DNA of 64,000 nucleotides from Bradyrhizobium sp. AUGA SZCCT0176 (lineage in GTDB: Bacteria > Pseudomonadota > Alphaproteobacteria > Rhizobiales > Xanthobacteraceae): contig NZ_JAFCMB010000024.1 of the NCBI RefSeq assembly GCF_018130145.1, positions 1-64,000 on the forward strand, read 5' to 3'. Each line of letters opens with the position of its first letter. Position 1 is the first letter of the stretch. Of the stretch, positions 20,074-27,634 are shown one piece after another. The notes under the pieces were generated by a model that saw only the letters and a list, made by a program, of their open reading frames with translations, was not told the origin of the DNA and did no database searches. Position numbers and translations under genes: made by a program.

Positions 20074-21186
20074 GTGCTCGACAAACCCGCCGCCCAATCC
20101 GCAGTTCGCGCCTCCGGCCCGCTCGCAGGCTTTCGCATCGTCGAGTTCGCGGGCATTGGCCCGGGTCCGTTCGCCTGCATGATGCTGGCCGACATGGGCG
20201 CGGAGGTCGTGACGCTCGACCGCGTCGGCGCCAAGAAGAACTTGAAGTCGGTGGCGGGACGCGGCCGGAAAGTCGTCGAACTCGATTTGAAGGACAAGGC
20301 CGCGGTCGCGCAGGTGCTCGATCTGCTCGCCGGCGCCGACGCGCTGATCGAAGGCTTTCGTCCCGGCGTGATGGAGCGGCTGGGCCTCGGGCCCGACGTC
20401 GTGATGGCGCGCAATCCGCGCCTCGTATTCGGCCGCATGACCGGCTGGGGTCAGGAAGGCCCACTGGCGCAGGCTGCCGGCCATGACATCAATTACATCT
20501 CGGTCACCGGCGCGCTCGCCGCGATCGGCACCAAAGAGAAGCCGGTACCGCCACTCAACCTGGTCGGCGATTTCGGCGGCGGCGCGCTCTATCTCGTGGT
20601 CGGCATCCTCGCGGCGCTTTTGGAAGCGTCCAAATCCGGCAAGGGCCAGGTGGTCGATGCCGCGATGTGCGACGGCGCGGCATCGCTGATGTCGATGTTC
20701 TTCGACATGACCGCGATCGGCCGCTGGACCGAAGGACGCGATCAGAATTTCCTCGACGGCGGCGCGCATTTCTATGGCGTTTACGAATGCTCCTGCGGCA
20801 ATTTCATTTCGATTGGATCGATCGAGCCGCAGTTCTACGCGCTGCTGCGCGAACACGCTGGCCTGACCGACGCCGATTTCGACGCCCAGATGGACCGCAA
20901 CGCCTGGCCGGCGCTGAAGGAAAAACTCACAAAAGTGTTCAAGAGCAAGAGCCGCGAAGACTGGTGCAAGATCATGGAGGGCACCGACATCTGCTTCGCG
21001 CCGATCCTGACCATGGCGGAAGCGCCGAAGCATCCACACAACGCCGCACGAAAAATCTTTGTCGAACGCCACGGCGTGACCCAGCCCGCGCCGGCGCCGC
21101 GTTTTTCGCGGACGCCATCGGCGATCCGGGATGCGGAGAAGGCCGAGATTGGGGAGCTGACCAGCGCGTGGAAGACGGGGAGATAG
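20074..21186 (+). CDS. CaiB/BaiF family CoA transferase, alpha-methylacyl-CoA racemase-like
   Basis: Encodes 370 residues from GTG 20074 (GGGAG 8 nt upstream). The class III CoA-transferase fold begins GFRIVEFAGIGPGPF, with GADALIEGFRPGVMERLGLG and GRMTGWGQEGP. GHDINYISVTGAL has Asp and adjacent His as in AMACR-type racemases (catalytic His/Asp pair), and the size fits AMACR rather than formyl-CoA transferase. It would epimerise 2-methylacyl-CoA thioesters in branched-chain or sterol side-chain oxidation. A hairpin separates it from coxM, so it need not belong to the cox operon. Confidence 0.88.
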   Translation: MLDKPAAQSAVRASGPLAGFRIVEFAGIGPGPFACMMLADMGAEVVTLDRVGAKKNLKSVAGRGRKVVELDLKDKAAVAQVLDLLAGADALIEGFRPGVMERLGLGPDVVMARNPRLVFGRMTGWGQEGPLAQAAGHDINYISVTGALAAIGTKEKPVPPLNLVGDFGGGALYLVVGILAALLEASKSGKGQVVDAAMCDGAASLMSMFFDMTAIGRWTEGRDQNFLDGGAHFYGVYECSCGNFISIGSIEPQFYALLREHAGLTDADFDAQMDRNAWPALKEKLTKVFKSKSREDWCKIMEGTDICFAPILTMAEAPKHPHNAARKIFVERHGVTQPAPAPRFSRTPSAIRDAEKAEIGELTSAWKTGR

Positions 21187-21193
21187 CCCCTGT

Positions 21194-21315
21194 TGTCGTC
21201 CCGGCCTTGAGCCGGGACCCATACGCCGCGGCTCCTCGGTTAAGAACGGCTGTTCGTCGACCTTTCGTCTCACGAACGACGGTGGTTATGGGTCCCGGCT
21301 CAAGGCCGGGACGAC
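21194..21315. repeat. REP-type palindrome pair
   Basis: Arms GTCGTCCCGGCCTTGAGCC and the inverse GGCTCAAGGCCGGGACGAC lie about 85 bp apart. The pair sits between convergent ends of the CaiB-type gene and hppD. Confidence 0.85.
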
Positions 21316-21335
21316 ACCGAGTTTGACGCGCGGGC

Positions 21336-22451
21336 TTACGCCGCGTCCACCTTCAACACGCCCCTGCGAATCTGATCCTCCTCGATCGATTCGAACAGCG
21401 CCTTGAAATTGCCCTCGCCAAAGCCGTCGTCGCCCTTGCGCTGGATGAACTCGAAGAAGATCGGCCCGATCGCGTTCGCCGAGAAGATCTGCAACAGCAC
21501 CTTGGTGTGGCCGCCCTCGACGACGCCTTCGCCGTCGATCAGGATACCGTCGCGCTGCAGCCGCGCGACGTCCTCGCCATGGCAGGGCAGCCGTGCGTCG
21601 ATCTTCTCGAAATAAGTCAGCGGCGGCGACGGCATGAACGGCAAGCCGTCGGCGCGCAGCATTTCCACCGTGCCGTAGATGTCCCGCGCGCCGCAGGCGA
21701 TGTGCTGGATGCCTTCGCCGCGATAGGTGTTGAGATATTCCTCGATCTGGCCGGAATCACCGGCGTCCTCGTTGATCGGAATCCGGATCTTGCCATCCGG
21801 ACTGGTCAGCGCGCGCGAGAACAGGCCGGAGGCGCGGCCTTCGATGTCGAAGAAACGGATCTGGCGGAAGTTGAACAGCTTTGCGTAGAAGCCGGTCCAG
21901 ACATCCATGCGGCCGCGATGAACGTTGTGGGTGAGGTGATCGATGTAGAACAGACCGGCGCCGGCGGGACGCGGGTCTTTGGCATCAAGCCATTCGAACT
22001 CGCGCTCATAGGCCGAGCCCTTGGCGCCGTAGCGATCGACGAAATACAGCAGGCTGCCGCCGATGCCCTTGATGGCGGGAACGTCGAGCGTCTTCTGCGC
22101 GGACGGGATATCCGCGGGTTCCGCGCCGAGCGAGATCGCGCGCGCGTAGGCCTGTTTCGCATCTACCACACGGAACGCCATCGACGGCGCGCAGGGGCCG
22201 TGGGCGGCCACGAAATTAAAACCGTGGGTGCCGGGTTCTTCGTTGATGAGATAGTTGATGTCGCCCTGGCGATAGACCGTGATGTTCCTGGTCCTGTGGC
22301 GGGCGACCGGCACATAGCCCATCAGCTTGAACAGCGCGTGCAGCTCTTCCGGCCGGGGATGCGCGTATTCGACGAACTCGAAACCGTCGGTGCCCATCGG
22401 ATTGTCGGCGCTGATGACGGCGGCCGGCGCGTCGTGCGGAAATGGACCCAT
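21336..22451 (-). CDS. hppD: 4-hydroxyphenylpyruvate dioxygenase
   Basis: Encodes 371 residues from ATG 22451 (AAGGAGA 6 nt upstream). It converts 4-hydroxyphenylpyruvate to homogentisate using Fe(II). The two-domain vicinal-oxygen-chelate fold ends with the metal ligands in FYIDHLTHNV (His), GIQHIACG (His) and GPIFFEFIQRKG (Glu). The product feeds HmgA and FahA encoded 3–5 kb away. A divergent Lrp/AsnC gene shares the 109-bp promoter region. Confidence 0.96.
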   Translation of the reverse strand: MGPFPHDAPAAVISADNPMGTDGFEFVEYAHPRPEELHALFKLMGYVPVARHRTRNITVYRQGDINYLINEEPGTHGFNFVAAHGPCAPSMAFRVVDAKQAYARAISLGAEPADIPSAQKTLDVPAIKGIGGSLLYFVDRYGAKGSAYEREFEWLDAKDPRPAGAGLFYIDHLTHNVHRGRMDVWTGFYAKLFNFRQIRFFDIEGRASGLFSRALTSPDGKIRIPINEDAGDSGQIEEYLNTYRGEGIQHIACGARDIYGTVEMLRADGLPFMPSPPLTYFEKIDARLPCHGEDVARLQRDGILIDGEGVVEGGHTKVLLQIFSANAIGPIFFEFIQRKGDDGFGEGNFKALFESIEEDQIRRGVLKVDAA

Positions 22452-22540
22452 GGCGGAATCTCCTTCTTGATTTGATCCATGGAGTTTCCGCCATATCAGG
22501 CGCAATGTGCATGCAAATGGCGGCGGGATTGGCTATAGTC

Positions 22541-22557
22541 ATGCACAATTCGTGCAT
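22541..22557. promoter_or_regulatory. palindromic operator between hppD and lrp-type gene
   Basis: ATGCAC–AATTC–GTGCAT is a perfect inverted repeat in the hppD/regulator spacer, with a related ATGTGCATGCA at 22505–22515. It is a plausible Lrp/AsnC-type binding site controlling both genes. Its position also argues against the ATG at 22507 as the regulator's start. Confidence 0.55.
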
Positions 22558-22560
22558 CAA

Positions 22561-23052
22561 ATGGACATTTCGCGCATGATTCCGGTAGACGCTTTCGACC
22601 TCAAAATGCTGGCCGCGCTGCAGGACGACGGCCGGCTGACCAACCAACAACTGGCCGATCTGGTCGGCCTGTCGGCATCGCAATGCTCGCGGCGGCGGAT
22701 GCGGCTCGAAGAAGAGAAAGTGATCGCGGGCTATCACGCCGACCTCGCTAGCGAGGCGCTCGGCTTCAACCTGATCGCCTTCATTCACATCACGCTGGCG
22801 ACGCATTCGCCCGACAACGCCAAGAAGTTTCGCGCGCTGGTGGGCCGCGTCGACGCGATTCAGGAGGCCTATTCGCTGACGGGTGACGCCGATTATCTGC
22901 TCAAAGCCGTGCTGCGCGACCTCAAGAGCCTCTCCGACATCGTCAACAACGTGCTGATGCCGCACCAGAGCGTGGCGCATGTACGCTCCTCGATCGTGCT
23001 GGACCGGCTGAAGGAAAGCGCCAAGCTGCCGTTGAAGGATTCGGCGCGGTAG
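22561..23052 (+). CDS. Lrp/AsnC family transcriptional regulator
   Basis: Encodes 163 residues from ATG 22561 (ATG 22576 also possible). The N-terminal HTH, FDLKMLAALQDDGRLTNQQLADLVGLSASQCSRRRMRLEE, is followed by a RAM ligand domain (FNLIAFIHITLATH, AYSLTGDADYLLKAVL). It is divergent from hppD and probably senses an aromatic amino acid or phenylpyruvate to control hppD; this is inferred from position. The longer frame from 22507 would cover the operator and is unlikely. Confidence 0.88.
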   Translation: MDISRMIPVDAFDLKMLAALQDDGRLTNQQLADLVGLSASQCSRRRMRLEEEKVIAGYHADLASEALGFNLIAFIHITLATHSPDNAKKFRALVGRVDAIQEAYSLTGDADYLLKAVLRDLKSLSDIVNNVLMPHQSVAHVRSSIVLDRLKESAKLPLKDSAR

Positions 23053-23149
23053 GGTTCGAGGGAGATGGCCGAAATCGAGGGGTATTCGCCATTCGCTTTC
23101 GACAGCCGATTTGCGATGATCGCTTCTGAACCAACGCGAAGAGATCACT

Positions 23150-23461
23150 ATGGCGCTGCAACTCCGTCCGAACTGCGAGTATTGCGACAAGGACCTGCCG
23201 CCGAACGCAACGGAAGCGCGGATCTGTTCCTATGAGTGCACGTTCTGCGCTGACTGCGCCGACAACAAGCTGCATAATGTGTGCCCGAACTGCGGTGGCG
23301 GTTTCACGCCGCGGCCGATCCGGCCTGCGCAGGAATGGCGGCCGGGACTAAGCGTTGCGAAGCGGCCGCCGTCGGACAAGCGCGTGCATCTGTCCTACAG
23401 CCTCGACGAGGTCGCGACGCATTCAGCGCGAATCAGGGCCGTTCCGCCACAGGAGCGGTGA
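23150..23461 (+). CDS. DUF1272 domain protein
   Basis: Encodes 103 residues. The first 57 residues are a cysteine-rich zinc-binding unit typical of DUF1272: LRPNCEYCDKDLPPNA, ICSYECTFCADCA, VCPNCGGGF. After this comes a basic RPIRP tail. It is a cytosolic small protein of unknown role. It stands alone downstream of the Lrp-type gene and its stop codon lies 7 bp before a REP pair. Confidence 0.9.
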   Translation: MALQLRPNCEYCDKDLPPNATEARICSYECTFCADCADNKLHNVCPNCGGGFTPRPIRPAQEWRPGLSVAKRPPSDKRVHLSYSLDEVATHSARIRAVPPQER

Positions 23462-23467
23462 CACTAT

Positions 23468-23587
23468 CGTCGTCCCGGCGAAGGCCGGGACCCATACGCC
23501 GCGGCCCATCGTTTAAGAAAGCTGCTTGACGACTTCCCTTAGCCACGGACGCCCGGGATTATGGGTCCCGGCCTTCGCCGGGACGAC
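23468..23587. repeat. REP-type palindrome pair
   Basis: Arms CGTCGTCCCGGCGAAGG and CCTTCGCCGGGACGAC, separated by about 85 bp, lie between the convergent DUF1272 and fahA genes. Confidence 0.85.
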
Positions 23588-23605
23588 AGCGTTTAATAAT
23601 GTGAA

Positions 23606-24877
23606 CTAACCCGCCGGCGTGATCGTGCCTTCGACCTCGCCGAAACCGACGCGGTAGCCGTCGCCCTGGCACCAGCCGCGCATCACGAGCGAATCGCCGT
23701 CTTCGAGGAACGTACGCTTGACGCCGCCGGGCAACTCGACCGGCTCGGTGCCGTTCCAGCTGATCTCCAGCAGACTGCCGCGCTGATCCTTTTCCGGGCC
23801 GGAGATGGTGCCGGACCCTAAGAGATCGCCGACATTCATGGCGCAGCCGGACGAGGCGTGGTGCACCAATTGCTGCACCGACGACCAGTACATGTACTTG
23901 AAATTGGTGTGGCAGATGCCGGCGGCCGCGTTCATGGAGCCGGCGCGCAGGGCGACGTCGAGTTGCATGTCGTAATTGTTCGGCTGCGCCTGGCGCAGAT
24001 ATTCCAGCGGCTGCGGATCCTGCGCGGGCCCCTGGACGCGGAACGGCTCCAGCGCCTCGCGCGTCACGATCCACGGGCTGATCGAGGTCGCAAACGCCTT
24101 GGCCTGGAACGGCCCCAGCGGCACATATTCCCATTGCTGGATGTCGCGCGCGCTCCAGTCGTTGAGGATGACAAAGCCGAAGATCATTTCTTCGGCCTGC
24201 TTTTCCGTCAGCATTTCGCCGATCGCCGACGACTGCCCGACGACGACGCCCATTTCGAGTTCGAAATCGAGCCGCTTGCAGGGCCCGAAGTTCGGCACGT
24301 CGGCCGTCGGCGGTTTGAGCTGCCCCCGCGGCCGGCGCACCTTGGTGCCGCTGACGACGACGGTCGATGCGCGGCCATTGTAGCCGATCGGCATATGCAG
24401 CCAGTTCGGCTGCAGCGCATTGTCCTTGCCGCGGAACATGACGCCGACATTGGTGGCGTGCTCCTTCGAGGAATAGAAGTCAGTGTAGCCGGAAACCGCG
24501 ATCGGCAGATGCAGCGTGACATCCGCCATCGGCACCAGCGTGCGCTGGCGCAGTTTTTCATTGTCGCGCAGTTCGGGATGATCGTGGCGCAACAGCTCGC
24601 TGATCCGCGCCCGCGTCCGCGACCACACCTCCGGCCCGAGCGCCATGAACGCGTTGAGCGATGCGTTCGCGAACACGCCGGGTTCGACGACGTCGATCCG
24701 GCAATCCTGCGCGAGCTGCCAGAGATCGAGCACATAGTCGCCGATCGCGACGCCAACGCGCGGGGCGAGCCCGTCCTTGGCGGAGAACACGCCGTAGGGG
24801 AGATTCTGGATCGGGAAATCCGACGCGGGATCGACCGGGATGAAGGATTTCAGCTTGGGATCGTTGGGATGGGGCAC
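23606..24877 (-). CDS. fahA: fumarylacetoacetase
   Basis: Encodes 423 residues from GTG 24877 (CGGAG upstream). It hydrolyses 4-fumarylacetoacetate to fumarate and acetoacetate, the last step of tyrosine catabolism. An SH3-like N-terminus (PYGVFSA, RVGVAIGDYVLDL) precedes the FAH domain with YTDFYSSKEHATNVG (metal Asp), FELEMGVVVG (Glu pair) and ILNDWSARDIQQWE (Asp). Length fits. It is the last gene of the operon with hmgA upstream across a 129-bp gap containing a REP element. Confidence 0.95.
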   Translation of the reverse strand: MPHPNDPKLKSFIPVDPASDFPIQNLPYGVFSAKDGLAPRVGVAIGDYVLDLWQLAQDCRIDVVEPGVFANASLNAFMALGPEVWSRTRARISELLRHDHPELRDNEKLRQRTLVPMADVTLHLPIAVSGYTDFYSSKEHATNVGVMFRGKDNALQPNWLHMPIGYNGRASTVVVSGTKVRRPRGQLKPPTADVPNFGPCKRLDFELEMGVVVGQSSAIGEMLTEKQAEEMIFGFVILNDWSARDIQQWEYVPLGPFQAKAFATSISPWIVTREALEPFRVQGPAQDPQPLEYLRQAQPNNYDMQLDVALRAGSMNAAAGICHTNFKYMYWSSVQQLVHHASSGCAMNVGDLLGSGTISGPEKDQRGSLLEISWNGTEPVELPGGVKRTFLEDGDSLVMRGWCQGDGYRVGFGEVEGTITPAG

Positions 24878-24897
24878 GGTGTTTCTCCGATTGAACA

Positions 24898-24985
24898 TCG
24901 TCATGGCCGGGCTTGACCCGGCCATCCACGTCTTAGGCGAAAGAGAAGAAAGTCGTGGATGCCCGGGACAAGCCCGGGCATGACG
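24898..24985. repeat. REP-type palindromes (CCCGGGC class)
   Basis: Two adjacent palindromes, CATGGCCGGGCTTGACCCGG-type and GCCCGGGACAAGCCCGGGC, sit between hmgA and fahA. The same class recurs at 50881–50973 and 52878–52906. Confidence 0.8.
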
Positions 24986-25006
24986 AAAAAAACGAGCGCA
25001 ACGAAG

Positions 25007-26353
25007 TCACGGCTTGTTCGGATCGAATCGCTTTTCCAGTCCCTGCCAGCAATCCGCGTAGTCGTCCTGCAAGGTCGCCGACTTCGCCGCGTGCGCGGTG
25101 ACGCGCTGCGGGTAGCGGGTCTCGAACATGAAGGCCATGGTGCCTGTCAACTTCACCGGCTTCAGCTCGCCGTTGCTTGCATGATCGAAGGCCTGGCGAT
25201 CCGGGCCGTGCGGCAGCATCATGTTGTGCAGGCTGATGCCGCCGGGCACAAAGCCTTCCGGCTTGGCGTCGTAGACACCGTAGATCAGCCCCATGAACTC
25301 CGACATGATGTTCATGTGGTACCAGGGCGGACGGAAGGTGTTTTCCGCGACCGCCCAGCGCTCCGGGAAAATGACAAAGTCGATGTTGGCGGTGCCTGCG
25401 GTTTCCGACGGCGAGGTCAGCACCGTGAAGATCGACGGATCCGGATGGTCGAAGCCGATGGCGCCGACCGGCGAAAAGGTGCGCAGGTCATATTTATAGG
25501 GCGCGTAATTGCCGTGCCACGCCACCACGTCGATCGGCGAATGCGGCAGCGTCGTCTTGAACAGCGAACCGCCCCATTTCACGAACAGTTCGGTCGGCGT
25601 GTCCTTGTCCTCATAGGCCGCCACCGGGGTGAGGAAATCGCGCGAATTGGCGAGGCAATTGGCGCCGATCGGACCACGTTCGGGCAGCGTGAAGGCGCCG
25701 CCGTAGTTCTCGCAGAGATAGCCGCGCGCCGGGCCGTTGGTGAGCTCGACTCGAAACTTGACGCCGCGCGGGATCACGACGATCTCGCCGGGTTCGGCGT
25801 CGATGCGGCCAAACTCGGTGACAAGGCGCAGATTGCCCTGCTGCAGCACGAACATCATCTCACCATCGGCATTGTAGAAATGCTGATCGACCATCGATTT
25901 GGTGATGAGATAGACGTGCGCGGCCATGCCTCCTTGCGTGTTGGCGTCGCCTGCGGTGGTCATGGTCTGCACGCCCTGCAGGAATGTCATGTCTTCTTTC
26001 GGAATCGGCGCCGGATCCCAGCGCAATTGCGCGATCGGCAATTCGTATTCGTGGCATGGCGCGGTGCGCCACAACCCGGCATCAGCCTTCTCAAAACGTC
26101 CCGAGTGCTTCACCGAGGGGCGAATGCGATAGAGCCACGACCGCTCGTTGGCGCCGCGCGGCGCCGTGAACGGCGAACCGGAGAGCTGCTCGGCATAGAG
26201 GCCGTAAGCGCAGCGCTGCGGCGAGTTGCGGCCAATCGGCAACGCGCCGGGCAGCGCCTCGGTTTCAAAGCTGTTGCCGAAGCCGGACATGTAGCCCGGC
26301 GTCACGCCAACGGTGCTGCGCGAGATCGCATCGGGCGAGGTGTTGATATTCAT
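25007..26353 (-). CDS. hmgA: homogentisate 1,2-dioxygenase
   Basis: Encodes 448 residues. ATG 26353 is chosen over ATG 26359 because AAGGAGG lies 7 nt before it. It opens homogentisate to maleylacetoacetate with Fe(II). The N-terminal GYMSGFGNSFETEALPGALP is diagnostic. The C-terminal cupin carries the iron ligands in PPWYHMNIMSEFMGLIYG (His and Glu) and SLHNMMLPHGPD (His), as in the family. The next enzyme, maleylacetoacetate isomerase, is not encoded in the window; FahA is downstream. Confidence 0.96.
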   Translation of the reverse strand: MNINTSPDAISRSTVGVTPGYMSGFGNSFETEALPGALPIGRNSPQRCAYGLYAEQLSGSPFTAPRGANERSWLYRIRPSVKHSGRFEKADAGLWRTAPCHEYELPIAQLRWDPAPIPKEDMTFLQGVQTMTTAGDANTQGGMAAHVYLITKSMVDQHFYNADGEMMFVLQQGNLRLVTEFGRIDAEPGEIVVIPRGVKFRVELTNGPARGYLCENYGGAFTLPERGPIGANCLANSRDFLTPVAAYEDKDTPTELFVKWGGSLFKTTLPHSPIDVVAWHGNYAPYKYDLRTFSPVGAIGFDHPDPSIFTVLTSPSETAGTANIDFVIFPERWAVAENTFRPPWYHMNIMSEFMGLIYGVYDAKPEGFVPGGISLHNMMLPHGPDRQAFDHASNGELKPVKLTGTMAFMFETRYPQRVTAHAAKSATLQDDYADCWQGLEKRFDPNKP

Positions 26354-26370
26354 GGTCATCCTCCTTCATC

Positions 26371-26421
26371 TTGCGCATGATCTTGTCCGAAAACCGGTAC
26401 CCACTTTTCGGGATCATGCGC
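26371..26421. repeat. 51-bp rhizobial palindromic repeat
   Basis: GCGCATGATC–TTGTCCGAAAACCGG and its inverse CCACTTTTCGGGATCATGCGC form the imperfect palindrome common in Rhizobiales spacers. It overlaps the last codons of the MBL-like gene and ends 18 bp before the hmgA start. Confidence 0.75.
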
Positions 26422-27367
26422 CTTGCAGGGCGGCCCACATTTCCTGATCGCGCTTGTCGGTCCAGATCACGGGATCGTCGATCCCCGAAGCCTCGTCGAA
26501 CGCGCGCGAGACGTTGAACGGCAGGCAGTGCTCGTAGATCGCAAAGCTGGAAAATTTCGGGTCCATCACCTCGCGCGTCGCCGCCATCGATTCCTTGAGG
26601 TTGCGGCCCCTGGCGACCGAGGTCTCGGCCGCGCCATAGAGCGTGGTGACGAAGTCCCGCGTCATCGCGATCGCATCGCGGCCGGTCGAAAGGCCCTTGA
26701 GCGCGTCGCCGCGGCCGGGCGCAATCGCCTTGGGATTGAAAGCGCGGATCTCGTTGAGCGTGACAGGCCATTCGCGCAGATGCGCGTCGCCGCAATAGCA
26801 GGCCGAGTGATATTCGATGAGGTCGCCGGAGAACATCACTTCGGCATCCGGCACCCAGGCCACGATGTCGCCGGAGGTATGTCCGGCGCCGAGCTGGATT
26901 AAGCGCACCTCGCGCTTGCCGAGATAGATCGACATCTCGCCTTCGAAGGTCAGCGTCGGCCAGGTCAGTCCGGGAATGCTCTGGGCATCCTGGAACAGGC
27001 GCGGGAAGCGGCCATATTCGGAATCCCAATCCTGCTGGCCGCGCTCCTCGATCAGGCGATAGGTTTCCGCCGAGGCGACGATGCCCTGCGCCTTGTAGGC
27101 GGAAGCGCCGAGCACGCGCACCGCGTGGTAATGCGACAGCACGACATATTTGATCGGCTTGTCGGTGACGGTGCGCACCCGCTCGATCACTTTATTCGCC
27201 ATCGCCGGCGTCGACTGCGCGTCGAACACCAGGCAGCCGTCGTCGCCGACGATAACAGCGGAATTCGGATCGCCTTCGGCGGTGAAGGCGTAGAGATCAG
27301 TGCCGATCTCGGAGAAGGTGATCTTCTTTTCCGCCATGTCCGTGGTGGACGCGAAACCCTTGGCCAT
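26414..27367 (-). CDS. metallo-beta-lactamase-fold protein with altered metal motif
   Basis: Encodes 317 residues from ATG 27367 (AAAGGAA upstream). The MBL fold is clear: VIVGDDGCLVFDAQSTP, YVVLSHYHAVRVLGAS, QLGAGHTSGDIVAWVP, VMFSGDLIEYH. The HxHxDH motif is changed to HYHAVR: the Asp and second-site His are Val and Arg, while the later His (GAGHTSGD) and Asp (FSGDL) are kept. It may bind one metal or be non-hydrolytic. It lies between the DUF2783 and hmgA genes, so it should serve aromatic catabolism. Confidence 0.85.
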   Translation of the reverse strand: MAKGFASTTDMAEKKITFSEIGTDLYAFTAEGDPNSAVIVGDDGCLVFDAQSTPAMANKVIERVRTVTDKPIKYVVLSHYHAVRVLGASAYKAQGIVASAETYRLIEERGQQDWDSEYGRFPRLFQDAQSIPGLTWPTLTFEGEMSIYLGKREVRLIQLGAGHTSGDIVAWVPDAEVMFSGDLIEYHSACYCGDAHLREWPVTLNEIRAFNPKAIAPGRGDALKGLSTGRDAIAMTRDFVTTLYGAAETSVARGRNLKESMAATREVMDPKFSSFAIYEHCLPFNVSRAFDEASGIDDPVIWTDKRDQEMWAALQGA

Positions 27368-27406
27368 CAGTTCGATTCCTTTGCGACGTCTTGTTCGTTA
27401 ATTCGG

Positions 27407-27634
27407 CTATTGTTGTTGCTGCTGTTGCTGCTGGCTGGCATCGAGCATCCGCCGCTTGGCGAGCGCGATGGCCTCGTTCAGCACCGCGATGTCGCCGATA
27501 TGGTTGGCGAGCACCAGAACCAGCGCGGCGTCGAGATCGGCGCTTTGCGCCTCGCTTAAGCCCCGATGCGCCTCGACGATGGCGCGGAAGGCGTCGTCGG
27601 GTTTTGCGAAATTCGAACTGGTGGACAGCGTCAT
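27407..27634 (-). CDS. DUF2783 protein, possible hydroxylase coupling protein (MhaB-like)
   Basis: Encodes 75 residues. ATG 27634 overlaps the stop of the upstream FAD hydroxylase gene (ATGA), implying translational coupling. The core KPDDAFRAIVEAHRGLSEAQS…LVLANHIGD is the DUF2783 pattern. The last eight residues are glutamines encoded by mixed CAA/CAG codons. In Pseudomonas putida, 3-hydroxyphenylacetate 6-hydroxylase consists of flavoprotein MhaA and a small coupling protein MhaB; size, coupling and context make this gene a good MhaB candidate. That assignment is inference. Confidence 0.8.
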   Translation of the reverse strand: MTLSTSSNFAKPDDAFRAIVEAHRGLSEAQSADLDAALVLVLANHIGDIAVLNEAIALAKRRMLDASQQQQQQQQ

